Assembly (NCBI RefSeq): GCF_039535235.1
Contig: NZ_BAAAWU010000001.1
Span: 5,704,001 to 5,768,000, forward strand
Length of the DNA: 64,000 nucleotides
Source: Streptomyces roseoviridis
GTDB lineage: Bacteria; Actinomycetota; Actinomycetes; Streptomycetales; Streptomycetaceae
Direction of reading: 5' to 3'
The position numbers and the translations under genes were made by a program. Below the pieces are notes generated by a model. That model was not told the DNA's origin. It was given only the letters and a program-made list of their open reading frames with translations, and made no database searches. Below, piece by piece: positions 52,355 to 59,911 of the stretch; position 1 is the first letter of the stretch, and each line of letters starts with the position of its first letter.

Positions 52355-53685
52355 GCCCCGACGGCCCCCGTGCCCCCGGCACGCCGCCCGGCAGCCCCCG
52401 GGCTTCCTCCCGGCCGCGCGCCGGCGCCGCCCGCCCCGCGACCCTGCCCCGGCACGACGACCGGCGCAGGACCTTCCCCGCACTCGCCCCGCGCGAGGCC
52501 CCCGACGGCCGGTTCGCCGCCACCTGGTGGGGCAACGCCTGGGTGGACGCCCTGGAGGACACCGCCCTCGACGCCGCCCGGCTCGCCCGCGGCAAGGCGT
52601 ACGCCCAGCGCGGCCACGTCGACGCCATCACCGTCACCCCCGGCCGGGTCGTCGCCTACGTCCACGGCACCCGGCCCCGCCCGTACCGCACGGAGATCCG
52701 GCTGCGGACCCTCGGCGACGACGACTGGGAACGGTTCCTCGACCGGGCCGCCGCCCGACCCGAGCACATCGCCGCCCTCCTCGACAAGGACGTCCCGCAC
52801 GCCCTGGAAGCGGTCACCGGACTCCTGCCCGCCCCCGGCGACCTCGTCCCCGACTGCTCCTGCCCCGACGACGGCTACCCCTGCAAGCACGCCGCCGCCC
52901 TCTGCTACCAGTCCGCCCGGCTCCTCGACGAGGACCCCTTCGTCCTCTTCCTCATGCGCGGCCGCGGCGAACAGGAAATCCTCGCCGCGCTCACCCGGCG
53001 CAACGCGGCCCGCTCCGCCGCCGAGGGCGCCACCGCCGCCCCGACCCTGCCCACCGTCCCGGCCCGCACGGTGCTCGCCCCGACCACCGGCCACAGCCTG
53101 CCGCCGCTGCCCCCTCCACTGCCCGCGCCCGCGCATCCCGGCCGGCCCGCCGTCTTCCCGGCCGACCCCGACGCACCCGACCCGCTGGCCCTGGACCTCC
53201 TCGCCACCGAGGCCGCCGCCCGCGCCCACACCTTCCTCGTCACCGGACACGACCCGGTCGCCGACCTCAACCCCTGGCAGGACGCCGTACGGCTGGCCGC
53301 CGCGCACCCCGGGTCCGGGCTCACCGCCTCCACCCGGGCCCTGTACCGGGACCTCGCCTACGCCCTCGACCGCACCCCCACCGACCTGGCCCGCGCCGTC
53401 GCCGCCTGGCGCCAGGGCGGCCTCGCCGGGCTGTCGGTGCTGGAGGAGCCCTGGGACCCGCCCGCCGGCCCCTTCGACCGGGCCAGACCCGCCCTGCTCG
53501 CCGCCGATCTCCCCGCCTTCCGGCCCTGGCGCAACCGGCTGTCCACCCCGTCCCTTCAGCTCCGCTTCGGCCGCGACGGCCTCTGGTACGGATACGAGTC
53601 GGACACCGACCGCGAGGACTGGTGGCCGCGCGGCACGCCCGACGCCGACCCCGTCGGTGTGATCACCGACCTGCTGGGACGGTGA
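52351..53685 (+). CDS. SWIM zinc-finger protein, partner of SNF2 helicase
   Basis: A 444-residue protein whose zinc finger CSCPDDGYPCKHAAAL gives C169, C171, C178 and H180 (CxCx6CxH, SWIM type). Upstream is FAATWWGNAWVDALEDTALDAARLARGKAYAQRG (about 55-88) and a compact alpha/beta part that normally precedes SWIM fingers. The C-terminal part is Pro/Ala-rich then folds again (LRFGRDGLWYGYESDTDREDWWPRG). SWIM fingers bind DNA or proteins. The 4-nt ATGA overlap with the SNF2 gene shows that the two are made together and suggests one complex, probably in DNA repair or chromosome maintenance (inference). Confidence 0.9.
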   Translation: MSPDGPRAPGTPPGSPRASSRPRAGAARPATLPRHDDRRRTFPALAPREAPDGRFAATWWGNAWVDALEDTALDAARLARGKAYAQRGHVDAITVTPGRVVAYVHGTRPRPYRTEIRLRTLGDDDWERFLDRAAARPEHIAALLDKDVPHALEAVTGLLPAPGDLVPDCSCPDDGYPCKHAAALCYQSARLLDEDPFVLFLMRGRGEQEILAALTRRNAARSAAEGATAAPTLPTVPARTVLAPTTGHSLPPLPPPLPAPAHPGRPAVFPADPDAPDPLALDLLATEAAARAHTFLVTGHDPVADLNPWQDAVRLAAAHPGSGLTASTRALYRDLAYALDRTPTDLARAVAAWRQGGLAGLSVLEEPWDPPAGPFDRARPALLAADLPAFRPWRNRLSTPSLQLRFGRDGLWYGYESDTDREDWWPRGTPDADPVGVITDLLGR

Positions 53686-53689
53686 CCGA

Positions 53690-53695
53690 TAGGCT
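53690..53695 (+). promoter_or_regulatory. -10 of the RHIM-like gene
   Basis: TAGGCT 33 nt upstream of ATG 53728; an AAGGGGG ribosome site lies 6 nt before the ATG. Confidence 0.4.
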
Positions 53696-53727
53696 GACGC
53701 GACGGACGACGCTTCGAAGGGGGCCTC

Positions 53728-54186
53728 ATGGAAGCCGAGTTGGTGGCACTGGCATCGGCGGGGGCGACCGCCCTCGTCCAGCAGATGGTCGGCGACGGCT
53801 GGGAGCGGGCCCGCACCAGGATCGCCGCGTTCTTCGCCGCCCGCTCCGGCGTCACCGAGGAGGCCGTCGGCGCCGACCTCGACGCCGCCCGCGAAGAACT
53901 GCTGCGTGCCGAACGGGCCGGTGACGAGGAGGCCGCGGACGAGGCCAGGACCGAGGCCCGTGTCGAGTGGCGTGCCCGGATGCGCCGCAGTCTGCTCGCC
54001 GACCCCCGGTCGGCCGACGAACTGCGGGCGATCCTGGACGAGTTGGGGACCAGGCCGCAGCCCGGCACCGTGGTCAACAACACCCTGTCCGGTGACGTCC
54101 ACGGGATCGCCTTCCAGATCGGCTCCGTCGGCCGGATGACGAACCACATGAGCGGCGACGGCGGTGCGGAGGCACGCCGGCCGTGA
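53728..54186 (+). CDS. helical protein with C-terminal RHIM-like amyloid motif
   Basis: A 152-residue soluble protein. Residues 1-108 are predicted helices with alternating Ala/Leu and charged residues (ALVQQMVGDGWERARTRIAAFF, LDAAREELLRAERAGDEEAADEA). Residues 115-140 change character: VVNNTLSGDVHGIAFQIGSV, then GRMTNH. The Asn/Gly-rich turn followed by V-H-G-I-A-F-Q-I-G resembles the RHIM core (I/V-Q-I/V-G) and the bacterial amyloid signalling sequences found at the ends of small partner proteins encoded next to NLR-like or TPR effectors. Function is inferred only. The expected effector gene is not intact downstream; 54187-54935 looks decayed. Confidence 0.65.
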   Translation: MEAELVALASAGATALVQQMVGDGWERARTRIAAFFAARSGVTEEAVGADLDAAREELLRAERAGDEEAADEARTEARVEWRARMRRSLLADPRSADELRAILDELGTRPQPGTVVNNTLSGDVHGIAFQIGSVGRMTNHMSGDGGAEARRP

Positions 54187-54407
54187 ACCTCTCCGTGCGC
54201 CACGAGGTCGGCGCCCGGTGCACGGACCGGTCGTCCGGGCCGGCCACACCGGCACCCTGACCGTGGAGCACGCCGTCGTGCCGGTGCTCCTTCCCGGCGG
54301 AACCCGTCGTACCGCCCGGACAGGGCCGTCGATCGCGGCGTCCACCTGGGCAGCGCGGCGACGCCCCCGGGCGCAGTCGCGGACCGGCCGTCCGAGCCCG
54401 GCGACCG
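54187..54407 (+). pseudogene. possible remnant of an effector gene N-terminus
   Basis: In the frame of GTG 54218 the DNA reads VHGPVVRAGHTGTLTVEH, another RHIM-like phrase of the kind found at the N-terminus of effector proteins. No plausible start with a ribosome site precedes it and the frame soon becomes low-complexity Arg/Ala. I read it as the leftover start of a partner for the preceding gene, with low certainty. Confidence 0.3.
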
Positions 54408-54409
54408 GT

Positions 54410-54935
54410 GAGGCCGGGTCGAGGTCCTGCTGCGCGAACGCCCCGAGCGGGACGGGTAGCCGAACGCCTCGGGCGGGACGGGCACTCCGAACGCCTCGAG
54501 CATCCGGTCGAAGCGGGGTTCACCGGCGAGGACGGCGGTGACGGCGGCCTCGAGGCAGTCCCGGCGCAACCGGTCGAGCTGTTCGGGGTGGGGCAGCGCG
54601 GTCGCCGCCGCGAGCGGTCTGCCCTGCTGGAGCACCCGGGCCGGACCCGTACCGAAGGCCACCCGACCCTCGCCCCCCTGACCCCCCCCACTCCGGGCGT
54701 CTGGTGCCGCCGGCCTCCCATCGAGTCCGACCCCATGTGAGAAGATGGCCAACTTCCCTCGTGGTGACGTGAATTCCCCGGTGTCGTCGAAGAGCGGGAG
54801 GACATCGAGCAGCCGGGCCGCCGAGGTGACGTCGTGGGCGACGAACAGCCACCCCGCGGGGCGGTCTCGCGCGTCCGTCAGCGTGCGGCGTCCCCGGCCC
54901 GCCGGTACCCGCGGCCGCTCCCGCTCCACCGTCAC
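54410..54935 (-). pseudogene. decayed gene of an uncharacterised Streptomyces family
   Basis: On the minus strand from GTG 54935 a protein-like stretch reads GWLFVAHDVTSAARLLDVLPLF, then jumps to KLAIFSHGVGLDG, VLQQGRPLAAATALPHPEQL and VTAVLAGEPRFDRMLEAFGVP. This order matches large Streptomyces hypothetical proteins (glycosyltransferase-like, from memory) in which about 50-60 residues lie between LPLF and LSHG; here they are missing. The homology stops at about 54430 in a triplicated GAACGCC-CG-GCGGGACGGG stretch (54429-54499). I read it as internally deleted and 3'-truncated. Confidence 0.55.
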
Positions 54936-55114
54936 CTGACCCGCTCCCGCGTGACGGTAACGCACCGCACACGTCCGACGTCGGGGCATGATCCGCCGCG
55001 CCACACTCCCTCGATGGAGTGAAACACGCCGACGGTCGGATCCGGGCACCTCGCGCACGGCGTTATTTCGGGTACGGGCGAGTGCCCGTGAAGACATCCG
55101 GAAGGCAGGAAGCC

Positions 55115-55873
55115 ATGAGGCAGATTCGCCGAAGTGGTCTGGCCACTCTGTTGGTCACCGGTGGCGCGCTCGCGCTCTCGGCGGGCGCCGCCCACGCCGA
55201 CTCCGCGGCGCAGGGCACCGCCGTCGGCTCGCCGGGGGTCGGCTCCGGCAACACGGTTCAGCTGCCGGTGGACGCCCCCGTGAACGTCTGCGGGAACACC
55301 GTCAACGTCGTCGGGCTGCTCAACCCGGCCTACGGCAACAGCTGTGCCAACCGCTCCACCGACGGCGGCGGTCACGGCTCCGAGGCCGGCGGCCCGGCGC
55401 ACAAGGACCTGCCGGGCACCGCTCACGCCGGTTCGTCGGACAGCGGTTCGCGCGGCGGCGGGTCGTCCACCGGCGGCGGGGCCACCGCCGAGAGCCGCAC
55501 CGAAGGCTCCCCGGGCGTGCTGTCCGGCAACGGCGTCCAGCTGCCGATCGACCTCCCCGTCAACATCAGCGGCAACTCGGTCAACGTCGTGGGCATCGGC
55601 AACCCGGCCTTCGGCAACACGTCGGTCAACGAGTCCGAGGAGGAGTGCGAGCACCCCGAGACGCCCACCCCCCGGCCGCAGACCCCGAACCGCAACGTGC
55701 CGCCCGCCCCGAGCGGCGACGACGCCCCCCGGCCCGCCCCGCAGTCCCGCTCCGTCGAGCTCGCCAGCACGGGATCGGACGGCGTCGGCTACGTCGCCCC
55801 GGCCGCAGCCGCGCTGCTCCTCGGCGGCGCGATCATGTACCGCAGGGCCCGCGGCGCGGGCGGCGAGGTCTGA
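55115..55873 (+). CDS. long chaplin with two chaplin domains and sortase signal
   Basis: Cell-wall-anchored amyloidogenic surface protein that coats aerial hyphae. The 252-residue precursor has a signal peptide (to about A28), chaplin domain 1 (about 44-79: GNTVQLPVDAPVNVCGNTVN, NPAYGNSCAN, with C59 and C77), a Gly/Ser linker, chaplin domain 2 (about 138-172: NGVQLPIDLPVNISGNSVNV, NPAFGNTSVN), a Pro-rich spacer, LASTG (216-220), a hydrophobic helix and RRAR tail. LAxTG is the sortase E type signal of Streptomyces long chaplins. Domain 2 has Ser in place of both cysteines. ATG 55115 follows AGGAAG. Confidence 0.93.
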   Translation: MRQIRRSGLATLLVTGGALALSAGAAHADSAAQGTAVGSPGVGSGNTVQLPVDAPVNVCGNTVNVVGLLNPAYGNSCANRSTDGGGHGSEAGGPAHKDLPGTAHAGSSDSGSRGGGSSTGGGATAESRTEGSPGVLSGNGVQLPIDLPVNISGNSVNVVGIGNPAFGNTSVNESEEECEHPETPTPRPQTPNRNVPPAPSGDDAPRPAPQSRSVELASTGSDGVGYVAPAAAALLLGGAIMYRRARGAGGEV

Positions 55874-55949
55874 CGGCGCAGTCCGCCATCACGGACGGAA
55901 CGGAGCCGTCCCCCTGCCGACACAGGGGGCGGCGCCCCAGCGGATCACG

Positions 55950-55993
55950 CCCGGCTGTGAACCCCGGCTGTGAACCCCCGGCTGTGAACCCCC
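55950..55993. repeat. three tandem GGCTGTGAACCCC repeats
   Basis: Three copies of a 13-14-bp unit (CCGGCTGTGAACCC) lie in the 223-bp gap between the chaplin and the convergent DUF2293 gene. Nothing else is recognisable in the gap. Confidence 0.7.
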
Positions 55994-56096
55994 GGTCTTG
56001 TCAACTCCCGGCTCACGGCGTGCGGTTCTGAGCGTGCGGTCGTCGCCGCTGTCCGGCTCAGGTCCGGCCCGGTCCGCCCCGTCCGCCGCGTGCGCC

Positions 56097-56756
56097 TCAG
56101 TCCGCACGCCAGGCCCGGAGCACCGCCTCGATGGCCGGTGCCACCCTCGACCGGGCCTGGTGACGGGGGACACCGGACATGAGCAGGGTGTCGTAGTCGG
56201 TGTCGACATGGCGTACGGCGGCCCGCACCGCGGCCGTGACCGCGCCCCGGTCAAGGGCCCGGCCGGCGGCCGTGCGGCCCACCCGCCCGCTGCCCTTCGC
56301 CGAGGCGTGCGCGGCGATCCGCTCGGCCCGCTCGGCCGGGCAGCCCGGGAACAGCCGCAGGATCTCCGCCTCCAGGGCCGCCGTGACCTCGGCGTCCCGT
56401 TCGGCCCGCCGGGCCGCGTCCCGGGCCCGGCGCCGTGCCCGTGCCTCCGCGTCCGCGAGGCAGGCCGCCTCCGCCCGGGCCAGCGCCGCCTCCTCGACGA
56501 GCAGGCCCTGACGCTCGTACCGCGTCCGGCGCCGGTTGTGACGGACCACCACCGCCCACAGACCGCTGCCCTCGCGGGCGCGCCGGGTGAGGGCGGTGTC
56601 GCCGCGGGGGAGGAAGACGAGGTGGCCGAGGTCGGCGCAGTCCAGGCAGACGGGCGCGTTGAACTCGACGATCATCCGCTCCAGCGGCTCCTGGCGGCAC
56701 TCCGAGCAGCGTCGCCGCCGGAGCGGCTCGACCACGACCGGGGCGACGAGATCCAC
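56097..56756 (-). CDS. DUF2293 family protein
   Basis: A 219-residue cytoplasmic protein of unknown function, start GTG. A pair of Cys near the N-terminus (RRCSECRQEPL) with another pair (PVCLDCADLGHL) makes a four-cysteine zinc site. After a strongly basic Arg/Ala/Glu helix (about 85-125) the DUF2293 core follows (ILRLFPGCPAERAERIAAHA ... VTAAVRAAVRHVDTDYDTLLMSG, HQARSRVAPAIEAVLRAW). Confidence 0.85.
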   Translation of the reverse strand: MDLVAPVVVEPLRRRRCSECRQEPLERMIVEFNAPVCLDCADLGHLVFLPRGDTALTRRAREGSGLWAVVVRHNRRRTRYERQGLLVEEAALARAEAACLADAEARARRRARDAARRAERDAEVTAALEAEILRLFPGCPAERAERIAAHASAKGSGRVGRTAAGRALDRGAVTAAVRAAVRHVDTDYDTLLMSGVPRHQARSRVAPAIEAVLRAWRAD

Positions 56757-56880
56757 GACGGTTTTCTACCCCTGCGCCCCGGCGCGCACCCCTCGGCGCT
56801 TGCCGGCGCGCGGTGTTCACGAGGGGCGCGGACTCGGCGAGCGCCTTCGTCCCGGCAGCCGGGGCCCGGCGGCGCGCGGC

Positions 56881-58092
56881 CTACTGCCGGTAGCTGCTCA
56901 GGAACCGGCCGATGCGGCTGATCGCGGCGTCCAGGTCGTCCGCGTACGGCAGGGTGAGGATGCGGAAGTGGTCCGGCCGGTGCCAGTTGAAGCCGGTGCC
57001 CTGCACCACCTGGATCTTCTCCCGCAGCAGCAGGTCGAGGACGAACTTCTCGTCGTCGTGGATCGCGTGCACGGCCGGGTCGAGGCGCGGGAAGGCGTAG
57101 AGCGCGCCCTTCGGTTTCACGCAGGAGACGCCGGGGATCTCGTTGAGCTTCTCCCAGGCCCGGTCGCGCTGCTCGCGCAGCCGGCCGCCGGGGGCGGTGA
57201 GCTCGTGGATGGACTGCCGGCCGCCGAGCGCGGCCTGGATGGCGTACTGGGCGGGCGCGTTGGGGCACAGCCGCATGGAGGCCAGCATGGTCAGGCCCTC
57301 CAGATAGCTCTTGGCGTGCTCGCGCGGGCCGGTGACGACCAGCCAGCCGGAGCGGAACCCGGCCACCCGGTAGGTCTTGGACAGGCCGCCGAAGGTGAGG
57401 ACCACCAGGTCGGGGGCGAGCGCGGCGGTGGGGTGGTGGACGGCCTCGTCGTAGACGATCTGGTCGTAGATCTCGTCGGAGAAGACCATCAGGCCGTGGC
57501 GGCGGGCGAGGTCGAGGATGCCCTCCACGATCTCCTTCGGATAGACCGCGCCCGTCGGGTTGTTCGGGTTGATGACGACCACGGCCCGGGTCCGGTCGGT
57601 GATCTTCGACGCCATGTCGTCGAGGTCGGGATACCAGTCGGCGGACTCGTCGCACAGGTAGTGCACGGGCCTGCCGCCCGCGAGAGTCGTGACGGCGGTC
57701 CACAGCGGGTAGTCGGGGGCCGGGATGAGGACCTCGTCGCCGTCCTCCAGGAGCGCCTGGGTGGCCATGGAGATGAGCTCGGAGACTCCGTTGCCGAGGT
57801 AGACGTCGTCGACGTCCACCTCCGTGAGGCCCATCGACTGACAGCGCTGCACGACGGCGCGGCGGGCGGACAGGATGCCGCGGGAGTCGGTGTAGCCGTG
57901 CGCCTTGGGGAGCATCCGGATCATGTCCTGGACGATCTCCTCGGGCGCCTCGAAGCCGAAGAGCGCGGGGTTGCCGGTGTTGAGGCGCAGGACGCTGTGG
58001 CCCGCCTCCTCCAGGGCGTTGGCCTGCTCGATGACCGGGCCGCGGATCTCGTAGCAGACCTCGCTCAGCTTGCTCGACTGCCGGAACTCCAT
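56881..58092 (-). CDS. pyridoxal phosphate aminotransferase (AlaA-like)
   Basis: Fold-type I aminotransferase, 403 residues, of the AlaA (glutamate-pyruvate) group. The sequence opens EFRQSSKLSEVCYEIRGPV, then LRLNTGNPALFGFEAPEEI, GYTDSRGILSARRAVVQ, YLGNGVSELISMATQALL, the PLP-stacking region PDYPLWTAVTTLAGG, VVINPNNPTGAVY, SDEIYDQIVYD, and the Schiff-base lysine in FGGLSKTYRVAGFRSGW (about residue 240). It ends FRILTLPYADDLDAAISRIGRFL. The usual reaction is alanine from pyruvate and glutamate. ATG 58092. Divergent from an HxlR regulator, whose operator lies between the two. Confidence 0.9.
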   Translation of the reverse strand: MEFRQSSKLSEVCYEIRGPVIEQANALEEAGHSVLRLNTGNPALFGFEAPEEIVQDMIRMLPKAHGYTDSRGILSARRAVVQRCQSMGLTEVDVDDVYLGNGVSELISMATQALLEDGDEVLIPAPDYPLWTAVTTLAGGRPVHYLCDESADWYPDLDDMASKITDRTRAVVVINPNNPTGAVYPKEIVEGILDLARRHGLMVFSDEIYDQIVYDEAVHHPTAALAPDLVVLTFGGLSKTYRVAGFRSGWLVVTGPREHAKSYLEGLTMLASMRLCPNAPAQYAIQAALGGRQSIHELTAPGGRLREQRDRAWEKLNEIPGVSCVKPKGALYAFPRLDPAVHAIHDDEKFVLDLLLREKIQVVQGTGFNWHRPDHFRILTLPYADDLDAAISRIGRFLSSYRQ

Positions 58093-58120
58093 GCGCCGAC
58101 CTCCCCAGATGTGTGGATGC

Positions 58121-58169
58121 TTGGTTTTACCAAGTTCGAGCTTGGAAAGTCCAACAACATGTCTAGACT
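58121..58169 (+). promoter_or_regulatory. promoter with two TTGG-N5-CCAA operators
   Basis: TTGGTTTTACCAA (58121-58133) and TTGGAAAGTCCAA (58142-58154) have the form TTGG-N5-CCAA with centres 21 bp apart, two helical turns, on the same DNA face. The second overlaps a -35 TTGGAA (58142-58147), followed 16 bp later by -10 TAGACT (58164-58169), which ends 7 nt before ATG 58177. This fits autorepression by the HxlR protein and possibly control of the divergent aminotransferase. Confidence 0.7.
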
Positions 58170-58176
58170 GCGTCGC

Positions 58177-58803
58177 ATGCCACGCCAGCCTCGCCGTCGA
58201 AGCTATGACCAGTACTGCGCCGCAGCCCGCGCCCTCGATGTGGTCGGCGACCGGTGGACCCTGCTGATCGTCCGTGAACTCCTCGCCGGACCGCGCCGCT
58301 ACACCGATCTGCACGCCGACCTCCCCGGCGTCAGCACCGACATGCTCGCGGGCCGGCTCAAGGACATGGAGGGCGCCGAACTCGTCACCCGCCGGCGGCT
58401 GCCGCCCCCGGCCTCCGCCTCCGTGTACGAGCTCACCGGCCGCGGCCGCGACCTGCTGCCCGTCCTGCGCGCCCTGGCCGCCTGGGGCGCGCCCGCCCTC
58501 GACGAGCCCCGGCCCACCGACGCCGTGCGCGCCCACTGGTTCGCGATCCCGCTGCTCACCGTTCTTGAAGGGCTGGGGGCACGGGTCGTCCAGGTGTCCC
58601 TCGACGAAGGGGAGTTCCACGTACGGACGGGGGGCGACGGACAGGTGGAGTACGGGGAGGGGCCGGCCGCCGACGCCGAGGTGTGTCTGCGCACCGACAC
58701 GGCGACCTGCCGGGCCCTGGCCGGCGGGGAGCTGACCCTCACCGAGGCGGTCACGGCCGGCCGCGCCGAGCTCCGTGCGTCCGCGGGGGCCACAGTGCTC
58801 TAG
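58177..58803 (+). CDS. HxlR family winged-helix regulator
   Basis: A 208-residue regulator. The N-terminal winged helix (about 8-95) shows YCAAARALDVVGDRWTLLIVRELLAGPRRYTDLHADLPGVSTDMLAGRLKDME (family signature across positions about 12-63), i.e. the conserved R-T-LI---L-G--R(Y/F)--L pattern. The C-terminal about 100 residues form an SCP2-like/sterol-carrier-type domain (VSLDEGEFHVRTGGDGQ, LAGGELTLTEAVTAGR), seen in many actinobacterial HxlR proteins. ATG 58177 is preferred over ATG 58159, since the latter lies upstream of the -10 element. The message would be leaderless. Confidence 0.85.
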   Translation: MPRQPRRRSYDQYCAAARALDVVGDRWTLLIVRELLAGPRRYTDLHADLPGVSTDMLAGRLKDMEGAELVTRRRLPPPASASVYELTGRGRDLLPVLRALAAWGAPALDEPRPTDAVRAHWFAIPLLTVLEGLGARVVQVSLDEGEFHVRTGGDGQVEYGEGPAADAEVCLRTDTATCRALAGGELTLTEAVTAGRAELRASAGATVL

Positions 58804-59001
58804 GCGGTCGCGTGACCGATCGGCGGCGGTCAGCTCCCGGTCGTCGGGCCGGAAGGCGGGGAGGCGGCCGGGGCGGCGGCTATCAGGGGCATGGCCTGCG
58901 AGGAGGCCCGGACGCCGCGCGGCGCGAGCTCCAGGGGCCCGGCAGCGGGTGAGCGTCTCCCTCTTGAAACCCTGTCGTCAGCGGCAAGGTCAAGCCGGCG
59001 G

Positions 59002-59116
59002 ATCGGATCCTGGATATCGGATCCTGGATATCGGATCCAAGACAAGGCGTCCGGCGTGGGGGATCGGATCCGATATCCAGGATCCCTGCGGCACGGGCCC
59101 TGTGGCACGGGCCCTG
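59002..59116. repeat. cluster of GGATCC-type direct and inverted repeats
   Basis: ATCGGATCCTGGAT is repeated twice in tandem with a third partial copy (59002-59038). Thus GGATCCTGGATATCGGATCC occurs at 59005-59024 and 59019-59038, and inverted at 59066-59085. GGCACGGGCCCTG is then repeated (59090-59102, 59104-59116). The cluster fills most of the 343-bp gene-free stretch upstream of the uridine-kinase-like gene and could form a long hairpin or an operator array. CAGTAT (59134-59139), 7 nt before ATG 59147, may be the -10. Confidence 0.75.
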
Positions 59117-59146
59117 CGACGTGATCCATGCGGCAGTATGGGACGG

Positions 59147-59782
59147 ATGCGATTCGAAGCGATCAGCTGGGAGCGGCTGGCCGACGCCGTGGCCGACCGC
59201 GTCGACGGAGCCGAGCCCGCGGACGGCAGCGACTGGCACAAGGTCGGCGTCGACGGTGCTCCCGCCGCGCCCGGCGGGGAGTTCGCCGACCGGGTCGCCG
59301 CGGCGCTGAGGCTGCGCGGGCGGTCGGTGATCGTCGTGGCGACCGGCGGCTTCCTGAGGCCGGCGTCGCTGCGCTTCGAACACGGGAAGCAGGACCCGGA
59401 CGCGTACTACAGCGGCTGGTACGACACCGGGGCGTTGTGGCGGGAGGTGTTCGGCCCGCTGGAGCCGGGCGGCAGCGGACGCGTGCTGCCCGACCTCTGG
59501 GACCCCGTCACCGACCGCGCCACCCGCAGCCCCGCCGTACCGCTGCCGCCCGGCGGAGTCCTCGTGGTCCACGGGCCGTTCCTGCTCGGCCACTGGTTCC
59601 CCTTCGACCTGAAGGTGCACCTGCGCCTGTCCGCCGGCGCGCTCGCCCGCCGCACCAACCAGCCGTGGACGCTGCCCGCCTTCGCGCGCTACGAGGACGA
59701 GGTCGGCCCCGCCGATGTCGCCGACGTCGTCGTCCGCGCCGACGACCCGCGCCGTCCGGCCTGGACCGGCTTCACCGCCTAG
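59147..59782 (+). CDS. uridine kinase-like protein without Walker A lysine
   Basis: A 211-residue protein that aligns with streptomycete proteins annotated as uridine kinases: VGVDGAPAAPGGEFADRVA where a kinase would have the GxxxxGK(S/T) P-loop, then RLRGRSVIVVATGGFLRPASLRFE, YYSGWYDTGALWREVFGPL, LPDLWDPVTDRATRSP, VVHGPFLLGHWFPFDLKVHL and ALARRT. The P-loop Lys-Ser/Thr is absent, so it may not bind ATP in the usual way. ATG 59138 is an alternative start 3 codons upstream. No ribosome site precedes either. Pseudouridine-degradation genes follow on the opposite strand. Confidence 0.75.
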   Translation: MRFEAISWERLADAVADRVDGAEPADGSDWHKVGVDGAPAAPGGEFADRVAAALRLRGRSVIVVATGGFLRPASLRFEHGKQDPDAYYSGWYDTGALWREVFGPLEPGGSGRVLPDLWDPVTDRATRSPAVPLPPGGVLVVHGPFLLGHWFPFDLKVHLRLSAGALARRTNQPWTLPAFARYEDEVGPADVADVVVRADDPRRPAWTGFTA

Positions 59783-59790
59783 CGGGTGCC

Positions 59791-59850
59791 CTGTCGATCG
59801 GGTGTCTGTTGATCAGGTGCCTGTTGATCAGGTGTTCGTCGATCACGTAT
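59791..59850. repeat. four tandem 15-bp repeats
   Basis: CTGTTGATCAGGTGC-type units at 59791, 59806, 59821 and 59836 (the last degenerate), exactly 15 bp apart, lie between the convergent uridine-kinase-like and PfkB genes. They contain the TGATCA palindrome. Confidence 0.75.
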
Positions 59851-59911
59851 GAGCGCGGCGGGGTCGGCGAGACGCCCCCACCGGCCCCGGCCTCGGCCCC
59901 GGGCCGCCGTC

